Origin: DAOMFM01 sp035429825
GTDB taxonomy: Bacteria > Acidobacteriota > Blastocatellia > UBA7656 > JADIYM01
Reading direction: 5' to 3'
Length of the DNA stretch: 7,845 nt
Assembly: GCA_044224215.1 (NCBI GenBank)
Contig: JBGAKX010000180.1
Location: 1 to 7,845 of the forward strand
Shown: positions 1-5,024 of the stretch, piece after piece
Layout: each line of letters opens with the position of its first letter
Position numbering within the stretch: position 1 is the stretch's first letter
Made by a program: the position numbers and the translations under genes
Notes under the pieces: model-generated
What the model was told of the DNA's origin: nothing
What the model saw: only the letters and a program-made list of their open reading frames with translations
Database searches by the model: none

Positions 1-1226
1 GCCGTCAGGATGACGTTGACCGAATCCTGCGGAAGCGCGATGTGCGAAGAGACGTCCGCCAGATACGCCTCGGCCGCCGGGTTGATCATCGCCGCGGGAA
101 ACTGGGTGCCGAACACGGTGCAGTCCGGCGGATTCAGACACACGGGCGCGGCAAAGGTCGGGTTGCCGCCCGTCGACGGGTCGGTGCCGCGCTCGAGCCC
201 GTTCGGCACGATCGACTGCGACGTCGACGACTCGGTGACGCGGCGGAACTCCTGCGAGTAGAAGAAGAACGTCTTGTTGCGCTCGGTGTTGTAGTGGCCA
301 GGAATGAAGATCGGACCTCCGAGCGACCAGCCAAAGTTGTTGTACCGTAGCGGCGTCCGCGGAATGATCGGGTCGGTGGACTTGTTCAGGAACGTGTTCG
401 CGTTGAGCTTGTCGTTGCGGAAGAACTCGTAGACGCTGCCGTGGAACTCCGACTCGCCCGATCGAGTGATGACGTTGATCTGCCCTCCCGAACTGCGGCC
501 GTACTCGGCGTTGTAGAGACCGCGCAGCACCTTGAACTCCGAGATGGCTTCGACGCTCGGATAGTTGAGCAGGGTGTAGTTGCCGCCGCGGTCGACGTTG
601 TCGGCGCCGTCCACCGTCCAGTTGTTCTGCGAGCCGAGGCTGCCGTTGATCGAGAAGCCGACCTCGTTCGTGCCGCCGCTCGGCGCGCTGACGCCGACAT
701 AGAGCGTGTCGCTGACGTCGGTCGTGACGCCGGGCATCAGGGCGACGAGCTCTTCGTAGTTGCGGCTCTTGAGCGACAACTGCCGCACCTGCGTTCCGTT
801 GATCAGACCCGTCGGCGTTGCGGTCTGCGTGTCGATCTGGATCGCGTCGGCGCTCACCGTGACGGTCTCGCTGATGTTGCCGGCCTCGAGCTGCGGATTC
901 AGCGTCAGGCGTTCGTTGACGTGAAGCTCGACGTTGTCTGCGAGATAGCTCTTGAACCCGTCCGCTTCGAACTTGACCGTGTACGTGCCCACCGCAAGCA
1001 GCGGCGCAACGAACCGGCCTTGTCCGTCGGTCGTGACCGTCCTGACAACCGACTTCGTTCCGGTGTTCGTGATCGTGACGGTCGCCTTAGGGACGACGGC
1101 ATTCGACGCGTCCGTGACGACGCCGACGATCGTACCGGTTGTCTCCTGCGCCGCGATGGCGCGTGGCGCTGCGATCGTCACCGCGCATGCGAGAAGTGCC
1201 CAGAATGCCGCGTCTTTGAGCTTCAT
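1..1226 (-). CDS. TonB-dependent receptor, Oar-like, with carboxypeptidase regulatory-like domain (partial, 3' end missing)
   Basis: Outer-membrane receptor that would import a bulky ligand using TonB energy; the ligand is unknown. The frame reads without a stop from the ATG at 1226 to the left edge, giving 408 residues. Residues 1-26 form a signal peptide with likely cleavage at AIA-AQE. Residues 29-115 resemble a carboxypeptidase-regulatory-like beta-sandwich (GTIVGVVTDASNAVVPKATV, then GRFVAPLLAVGTYTVKFEADG). Residues about 137-257 are the plug, with NNWTVDGADN (201-210), FKVLRGLYNAEYGRSSGGQI (231-250) and NVITRSG. Strands of the barrel follow (FHGSVYEFFRNDKLNANTF, KTFFFYSQEFRR). This order is typical of acidobacterial Oar-like receptors, which usually exceed 1000 residues, so most of the barrel lies outside the window. 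GGAG at 1234-1237 sits 7 nt before the ATG. The gene follows the ROK gene on the same strand after 96 nt, so co-transcription is plausible. No clear TonB box was seen. Confidence 0.93.
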   Translation of the reverse strand, partial: MKLKDAAFWALLACAVTIAAPRAIAAQETTGTIVGVVTDASNAVVPKATVTITNTGTKSVVRTVTTDGQGRFVAPLLAVGTYTVKFEADGFKSYLADNVELHVNERLTLNPQLEAGNISETVTVSADAIQIDTQTATPTGLINGTQVRQLSLKSRNYEELVALMPGVTTDVSDTLYVGVSAPSGGTNEVGFSINGSLGSQNNWTVDGADNVDRGGNYTLLNYPSVEAISEFKVLRGLYNAEYGRSSGGQINVITRSGESEFHGSVYEFFRNDKLNANTFLNKSTDPIIPRTPLRYNNFGWSLGGPIFIPGHYNTERNKTFFFYSQEFRRVTESSTSQSIVPNGLERGTDPSTGGNPTFAAPVCLNPPDCTVFGTQFPAAMINPAAEAYLADVSSHIALPQDSVNVILT

Positions 1227-1277
1227 GGCTGTACTCCGTTGAAGTGATCTTGCAGGAAACCCTGGATCGGTAGGTGC

Positions 1278-1308
1278 CCGCCCGCCGTCCTTTGCCGCCG
1301 GCGGGCGG
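1278..1308 (-). other. GC-rich stem-loop between ROK and receptor genes
   Basis: A perfect 10-bp inverted repeat: CCGCCCGCCG at 1278-1287 and CGGCGGGCGG at 1299-1308, with an 11-nt loop. It lies just after the ROK stop codon and about 50 nt before the receptor start. No T-run follows it on the minus strand, so it does not look like a classical intrinsic terminator. It could attenuate read-through, protect the mRNA end, or be incidental in GC-rich DNA. Confidence 0.5.
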
Positions 1309-1322
1309 AACCCACGGCCGCC

Positions 1323-2444
1323 TCAGTCCACGAGGTACCGGGGCAGCAGTTCGTCGACGTGATCGAGCGCCAGCTTGACGCCGCCGTACAGCGGCGCATC
1401 CTCGCCGAGCTCGGTGATGCCGATCTCGGGACAGTTTGGTGCGACGCGGCTCGCGACCTCGAACAGACGCTCGCGCATCTCGGGGTGCGACACCGCAACG
1501 CGTCCGCCGAGGACGATCGCCTCGGGATCGATGATGACCGCGATGTTCGCGATCGCGACGCCCAGCCGGACGAGCGTCTCGTCGTCGAGCGGGCCGTGGT
1601 GGCGGCGCGGCGAGCGCGGCGCGGATTTCGGCGGTTCCTCGCCGGCATAGCTCTCGAGGTAACCGGCGGCGCCGAAATCGACGTCCCACTCGCGAAAGTC
1701 GACGTTCAATCGGCTGATTTCGCCCGCGTACCAGCGATTACCGCGGTGAATCTTTCCGTCGAGCACGATGCCGGCGCCGAGACCGGTCGCGAGCAGGACA
1801 AAGACGAACGACTTCATGTCGCGCCGCGCGCCGCGCCAGTGCTCGCCGATCGCCGACAGGTTCACGTCGTTGTCGACCGTCACCGGCACTCCGAGCGCGT
1901 GTTCGAGCATGTCGCGCGCCGGTACGTCGACCCAGCCCTCGAGATTCGCCGCCTCCAGCACGACGCCGCGCGTCATGTCGGTCATGCCAGGCGCGCCGAC
2001 GATCGTCGACAGCACGGGAATTCCAGCGCCGAGCTCGGTCGCCTGCATCTCCTTGATCGCGTCGGCGACGCGCGCAATCAGCGGCTCGGGCCGCGTGTCG
2101 TCGCCGACCGGCAGGACGCGCCGCGCGATCCATTCGCCGTTCATGTCGGCGAGCACCAGGCGGATCGTCGTCGCCCCGATGTTGGCCGAGACAACCGCGC
2201 CGAACTTTGCGTTGAACGACACGAGCTGCGGTCTGCGGCCTCCGGTGGACTTCCCTTCGCCCGACTCTTCGACCATTCTGACGCGCAGCAACTCGGCGAT
2301 GACCGCGGCCACCGTCGGTGCGCTCAACCGGCTCTGGCGGCCAATCTCGGTGCGGGACAGCGGACCGAGATCCCTCACGATCCTGAGCACCTGCTCGGAG
2401 TTGTGAAGCCGCATCCGGCGCGAATCCATCGTCTCGGTCTTCAT
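1323..2444 (-). CDS. ROK-family transcriptional regulator (NagC/XylR type) lacking the zinc-binding residues
   Basis: Probable sugar-responsive DNA-binding repressor of 373 residues, the usual length for ROK regulators. Residues 15-78 form a winged helix-turn-helix (LSRTEIGRQSRLSAPTVAAV, then wing TGGRRPQLVSFN). Residues 82-370 are the ROK sugar-kinase-like fold: phosphate-1 motif NIGATTIR (88-95, Asn in place of the usual Asp), GAPG (150-153), DNDVN (191-195, with the catalytic-type Asp193), phosphate-2 motif ATGLGAGIVLDG (219-230), and adenosine-type motif IIDPEAIVLGG (304-314). The zinc site is lost: the usual GH is SR (244-245), and the usual CxCGxxGC reads VDFGAAGY (255-262). A regulatory role is favoured over kinase activity because of the HTH, but ligand binding is unproven. 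The ATG has no good Shine-Dalgarno, so Met6 or Met11 could be the true start. The gene diverges from the APC permease and precedes the TonB receptor. Confidence 0.93.
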   Translation of the reverse strand: MKTETMDSRRMRLHNSEQVLRIVRDLGPLSRTEIGRQSRLSAPTVAAVIAELLRVRMVEESGEGKSTGGRRPQLVSFNAKFGAVVSANIGATTIRLVLADMNGEWIARRVLPVGDDTRPEPLIARVADAIKEMQATELGAGIPVLSTIVGAPGMTDMTRGVVLEAANLEGWVDVPARDMLEHALGVPVTVDNDVNLSAIGEHWRGARRDMKSFVFVLLATGLGAGIVLDGKIHRGNRWYAGEISRLNVDFREWDVDFGAAGYLESYAGEEPPKSAPRSPRRHHGPLDDETLVRLGVAIANIAVIIDPEAIVLGGRVAVSHPEMRERLFEVASRVAPNCPEIGITELGEDAPLYGGVKLALDHVDELLPRYLVD

Positions 2445-2477
2445 ATTCGGTCGCTGTCGCTGTAGTCTTGGGAATAC

Positions 2478-2513
2478 ACTTTACTAAAACAGCTTTATAA
2501 AGTAGCTTTAAAA
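2478..2513. promoter_or_regulatory. Candidate ROK operator cluster
   Basis: Three CTTTA motifs start at 2479, 2493 and 2506, spaced by 14 and 13 bp. They create overlapping symmetric elements: ACTTTA (2478-2483) facing TAAAGT (2498-2503); a perfect 10-bp palindrome CTTTATAAAG (2493-2502); and TAAAG-TAG-CTTTA (2498-2510), which extends to TTATAAAG/CTTTAAAA arms with one mismatch (2495-2513). The cluster overlaps the -10 box and spacer of the ROK promoter and the candidate permease promoter. ROK repressors bind AT-rich inverted repeats, so the ROK protein beside it is the likely binder; that link is inferred. Confidence 0.6.
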
Positions 2514-2522
2514 TCCTGTCAA
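2494..2522 (-). promoter_or_regulatory. Sigma-70-type promoter of the ROK gene
   Basis: On the minus strand, a perfect -35 box TTGACA (2522-2517) is followed by a 17-bp spacer and then TATAAA (2499-2494), one base from the -10 consensus. Initiation would be near 2487, leaving a leader of about 43 nt before the ATG at 2444. This is the strongest promoter match in the window. Its spacer and -10 box are covered by TAAAG/CTTTA inverted repeats, as expected for autorepression. Confidence 0.75.
2509..2514 (+). promoter_or_regulatory. Candidate -10 box for the APC permease gene
   Basis: TAAAAT matches five of six bases of the -10 consensus, about 59 nt before the permease ATG. The only -35 at the proper distance is poor (AAAACA at 2486-2491). 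If used, this promoter overlaps the ROK promoter on the other strand and the operator cluster, so the two promoters could not be occupied together. Confidence 0.35.
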
Positions 2523-2572
2523 CAGTTTCGTTCGCTCCCGTTCACACAAAATTCAGGCGCCCGCGAGGTCCA

Positions 2573-3967
2573 ATGGCGATTTCAGAGCCGAAAGAAGAGC
2601 TTTCGCACGGTTTGATCCGGCGGTTCGGTCTGTTGCAGGCCACCGCGCTCAACATGTCGAACATGATCGGCGTCGGCCCGTTCATCACGATCCCGCTGTT
2701 GATGTCGGTGATGGTGGGCCCGCAGGCGCTGCTCGGATGGCTCGTGGCCATCCTGATCGTGATCCCGGACGGCATGGTCTGGAGCGAGCTCGGCGCAGCG
2801 ATGCCCGGTTCCGGCGGCACCTACGTCTATCTTCGCGAAGCCTTCGGCCACCAGACGTTCGGCCGCCTCATGGCGTTTCTCTTCATCTGGCAGTTCATCC
2901 TCAGCGGACCGCTCGAGATCGCGTCCGGCTACATCGGCTTTGCGCAGTACACCGGCTACATCTGGCCGGCGCTCGGTTCGTGGAAGACCTTCGGCGTGGC
3001 GGCGTCGGTTGGCGTGCTGAACATCGTCCTGCTGTACCGGAAGATCACGTCGATCGGACGGATCACCGTGAGCCTGTGGATCGGGACGCTCCTGACGACG
3101 CTCGCGGTCATCGGGACGGGCGCGATGCACTTTGATCACAAGATCGCGTTCGACTTTCCACCTCACGCATTCGACCTGTCGCTCGGATTCTTCTTTGGTC
3201 TCGGAGCCGCGGCGCGCATCGGCGTGTACGACTATCTCGGCTACTACGACGTCTGCTACATCGGCGACGAAGTCCGAAACCCCGGCCGCGTGATCCCTCG
3301 CTCGATCATCATCAGCGTGATCGTCGTGGCCGTGATCTACATCGCCATCAACCTGTCGCTGATCGGTGTCGTCCCGTGGCGCGAGTTCGTGCCGTACCAG
3401 GACCATCCCGAGTCGGGCTTCATCGTCTCGAGCTTCATGGAGCGGATCTACGGCTCACGCGTCGCGACGATCTTCACGATCATGGTCCTGTGGACCGCGT
3501 TCGGGTCGGTGTTCGCCCTTCTGCTCGGCTACTCGCGCATCCCGTTCGCCGCGGCCGAGGATGGCTACTTCTTCAAGGTGTTCAGCCGGCTCCATCCGAC
3601 GAAACGGTTTCCGTACGTCTCGCTGATCGTCATCGGGCTGATCTCGATCGTGTGCTGTCTGTTCTCGCTCGACGACGTGATTCAGGCGCTGATCACGACG
3701 CGCATCCTGGTCCAGTTCATCGGCCAGATCGCGGCGGTCGTGCTGCTGCGCCGCCACGGAAACGGCCTCGTGCGGCCGTACAAGATGTGGCTCTACCCGC
3801 TGCCGGCGCTGATGGCGCTCGCCGGGTGGATCTTCATCTTTGCGACGTCGGGAGCGCGGGCGATCTGGCTTGGGCTGGCAACGCTTGGGCTCGGCGTCGT
3901 GTTCTTCCTCGTCTGGTCATGGCGAACGCATCGTTGGCCATTTGGAACGGAAGAAGGCCGCAGATAA
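2573..3967 (+). CDS. APC-superfamily amino acid/polyamine-type permease
   Basis: Inner-membrane secondary transporter of 464 residues, normal for the APC family (LeuT fold). About 12 hydrophobic helices can be drawn, near residues 22-47, 52-75, 96-116, 138-155, 162-184, 203-220, 243-265, 297-320, 348-366, 370-392, 406-425 and 430-450. Helix 1 contains the unwound substrate-site segment in the form MIGVGPFITIP (31-41). The loop after helix 6 has GDEVRNPGRVIPRSI (231-245), the E..NP.R..P pattern of LAT/amino-acid-permease relatives. Substrate is not determinable; amino acids or amines are usual for the family, while the ROK neighbour hints at a sugar-derived or amino-sugar-linked nutrient. The ATG at 2573 is preceded by GAGG at 2565-2568 (4-nt spacing, rather short). 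The last two codons (CGC AGA) and the stop lie in a repeat copy. Confidence 0.92.
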   Translation: MAISEPKEELSHGLIRRFGLLQATALNMSNMIGVGPFITIPLLMSVMVGPQALLGWLVAILIVIPDGMVWSELGAAMPGSGGTYVYLREAFGHQTFGRLMAFLFIWQFILSGPLEIASGYIGFAQYTGYIWPALGSWKTFGVAASVGVLNIVLLYRKITSIGRITVSLWIGTLLTTLAVIGTGAMHFDHKIAFDFPPHAFDLSLGFFFGLGAAARIGVYDYLGYYDVCYIGDEVRNPGRVIPRSIIISVIVVAVIYIAINLSLIGVVPWREFVPYQDHPESGFIVSSFMERIYGSRVATIFTIMVLWTAFGSVFALLLGYSRIPFAAAEDGYFFKVFSRLHPTKRFPYVSLIVIGLISIVCCLFSLDDVIQALITTRILVQFIGQIAAVVLLRRHGNGLVRPYKMWLYPLPALMALAGWIFIFATSGARAIWLGLATLGLGVVFFLVWSWRTHRWPFGTEEGRR

Positions 3968-3990
3968 ACGCAGATTACGCAAATCTGCGG
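3958..3990. repeat. Quasi-palindromic gene-end repeat, copy 1
   Basis: Arms CCGCAGAT (3958-3965) and ATCTGCGG (3983-3990) enclose a second stem, CGCAGATT (3969-3976) with AATCTGCG (3982-3989) around a 5-nt loop. The first 19 bases match the reverse complement of 7286-7304 (copy 2) at 18 of 19 positions. The TAA stop of the permease is bases 8-10 of the element. The hairpin could act as a transcription end or 3' mRNA stabiliser, although no strong T-run follows. Confidence 0.75.
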
Positions 3991-3997
3991 TTCTGAC

Positions 3998-4028
3998 TTG
4001 CCAGCTCTGCCGGGTTTCATGGTATATA
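3998..4028 (+). promoter_or_regulatory. Possible promoter of the exported-protein/PadR/ADOP unit
   Basis: TTGCCA (3998-4003) and TATATA (4023-4028) lie 19 bp apart, just before the tandem motif and about 43 nt before the ATG at 4071. The spacing is long and neither box is perfect. Alternative -10 boxes are TAGAAT (4027-4032) and TACATA (4051-4056). The local AT-richness supports a promoter here, but the exact boxes are uncertain. Confidence 0.35.
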
Positions 4029-4056
4029 GAATTCTACATAGCTAGAGTTCTACATA
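4027..4056. promoter_or_regulatory. Tandem operator-like repeat TAGARTTCTACATA x2
   Basis: TAGAATTCTACATA (4027-4040) and TAGAGTTCTACATA (4043-4056) are 14-bp direct repeats with one difference and a 16-bp period. The first ten bases of copy one are a perfect palindrome (TAGAATTCTA); those of copy two are a near palindrome. The pair ends 14 bp before the ATG of the exported-protein gene and overlaps the likely promoter. The PadR regulator encoded 0.6 kb downstream is the obvious candidate binder; this is inference. Confidence 0.6.
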
Positions 4057-4070
4057 TTACGGAGGGGCGA

Positions 4071-4613
4071 ATGAAGACAAGGGCACTTGGCGGGGCCGTG
4101 ATGGTGGCATTTCTCGTGGCGGTTGGCTGCATCGATGGGTACGCACAGGGTCGTCGCGCGGCCGGCGACGCTCCATCGGGAGTCACGTCGACTCTTCCGG
4201 ACGGCGCGCACGATTTTGACTTCACCATCGGCAAGTGGAACATCCAGCAGGTTGGCGGCGGGACCGCGACCGATACGATCAAGAGCTTTGGCAGCGGCAT
4301 AGCCATCACCGAGAAGATGCGCGCGCCGGGGTTTGCCGGCAATACCGTGACCGTCTTTGACGCGACCACGGGGCTCTGGACCCAGACGTACCTCGACAAC
4401 CAGGGCCTCTACACCCAGCAGACCGGCGGGCGCGACGGCGACAATATCGTGCTCGTCGGCCCGCTGATCGACGCGAACGGCAACCGCCGGCTTTCGCGTC
4501 TGCGCTACATCAACATCACGAACCGCTCGTTCGACCAGGTCGGCGAAGAGTCGACCGACGACGGCGACACGTGGACCGAGACGTTTCGCCTCCAGTTCCG
4601 CAAGGCCAACTGA
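4071..4613 (+). CDS. Small exported protein, lipocalin-like/DUF1579-like
   Basis: A 180-residue protein of unknown function. The N-terminus MKTRALGGAVMVAFLVAVGC is a signal sequence. Two processing outcomes fit: signal peptidase I at GYA-QG (after residue 25), or a lipoprotein through the weak lipobox VAVGC with Cys20. The mature part has HDFDFTIGKWNI (about 47-58), resembling the opening of DUF1579/lipocalin-like proteins, then WTQTYLDNQGLY, a GRDGDNIVLVGPL strand and a closing segment DDGDTWTETFRLQFRK, consistent with a small beta-barrel. The ATG at 4071 is chosen because GGAGGGG at 4061-4067 precedes it and a signal peptide follows at once; the frame stays open further upstream but without these signals. 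It is the first gene of a likely unit with PadR (69-nt gap) and ADOP. The family assignment is tentative; export is well supported. Confidence 0.82.
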   Translation: MKTRALGGAVMVAFLVAVGCIDGYAQGRRAAGDAPSGVTSTLPDGAHDFDFTIGKWNIQQVGGGTATDTIKSFGSGIAITEKMRAPGFAGNTVTVFDATTGLWTQTYLDNQGLYTQQTGGRDGDNIVLVGPLIDANGNRRLSRLRYINITNRSFDQVGEESTDDGDTWTETFRLQFRKAN

Positions 4614-4670
4614 CAGCGCCGTGGCGGACGCTTGACTCTGATACCTGCACCGCGCACAGTGCCCGTCGCG

Positions 4671-4676
4671 AGGAGG
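4671..4676 (+). promoter_or_regulatory. Shine-Dalgarno of the padR gene, deciding a GTG start
   Basis: AGGAGG lies 6 nt before the GTG at 4683. It favours that codon over the in-frame TTG at 4632, which has no such site and would add 17 residues unlike a PadR N-terminus. Confidence 0.8.
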
Positions 4677-4682
4677 AATTCC

Positions 4683-5012
4683 GTGAGCCAGAAGGTCACG
4701 ATCACGTATCCGACCGCTCTGATCCTGCAGGCGCTCGCGCACGGGTACCGGCACGGCTTCGACATCATGGACATCACGGGCCTGCCGAGCGGCACCGTCT
4801 ACCCGGCGCTCCGTCGCCTGGAACGCGCCGGCGCAGTCAGTTCCAACTGGGAGGACGCCGAGGTCGCGCAGGACGAACAGCGTCCTACCAGGCGGTACTA
4901 CGAGCTCACCGCATCGGGCGTGGAGTCGCTCGAGCAGGCGGTCGCGCGATACCGCCAACTCGCCGCCACCATGACTGAATCGAAGAGGACCCGCCGGCCA
5001 GCGCGCGGCTAG
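4683..5012 (+). CDS. Short PadR-family transcriptional regulator
   Basis: A 109-residue winged-helix DNA-binding protein, close to the minimum PadR size. Residues 9-30 are helix 1 (PTALILQALAHGYRHGFDI), then the recognition-helix region GLPSGTVYPALRRLERAGAV (about 33-52) with the SGTVYPALxRLE signature of PadR. A wing follows with RPTRRYYELTASGVESL (about 68-84), the R..YY.LT..G pattern. The C-terminal helix (residues 85-98) is short and ends in a basic tail, RTRRPARG, so the dimerisation region is minimal. In Acidobacteriota, short PadR proteins often sit directly upstream of MacB/FtsX-like ADOP permeases, as here. The TAG stop overlaps the AGGAGG site of the next gene, which implies translational coupling. 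A likely target is the tandem motif at 4027-4056; autoregulation is inferred. Confidence 0.88.
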   Translation: MSQKVTITYPTALILQALAHGYRHGFDIMDITGLPSGTVYPALRRLERAGAVSSNWEDAEVAQDEQRPTRRYYELTASGVESLEQAVARYRQLAATMTESKRTRRPARG

Positions 5013-5024
5013 GAGGTACGGGCG

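Noticed and set aside
441..1247. A 268-codon plus-strand frame opposite the TonB receptor
   Set aside because: The minus strand reads a continuous signal peptide, regulatory-like domain and plug; the plus-strand product is low-complexity and unlike any family.
1359..2465. A 368-codon open frame on the plus strand opposite the ROK gene
   Set aside because: Its translation is rich in Arg, Asp, Ala and His with no recognisable domain. It is the antisense shadow of a GC-rich gene that has clear ROK motifs on the other strand.
2582..3406. A 274-codon minus-strand frame opposite the permease
   Set aside because: It is rich in Asp, Arg, His and Val, a typical reverse-strand shadow of a membrane-protein gene.
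4027..4056. The two direct repeats as the start of a CRISPR array
   Set aside because: There are only two 14-bp units with a 2-bp gap, no spacer-sized sequence and no cas gene; an operator pair fits better.
3840..4070. Upstream extension of the exported-protein frame into the permease gene
   Set aside because: It would overlap the permease by more than 120 bases, translate through the promoter and operator-like repeats, and bury the signal peptide inside the protein.
4632..4660. TTGACT (4632-4637) with CACAGT 17 bp later as an internal promoter for padR
   Set aside because: The -35 match is fair, but the -10 box matches only three of six bases, and the gene sits 69 nt after the preceding one with no terminator seen.
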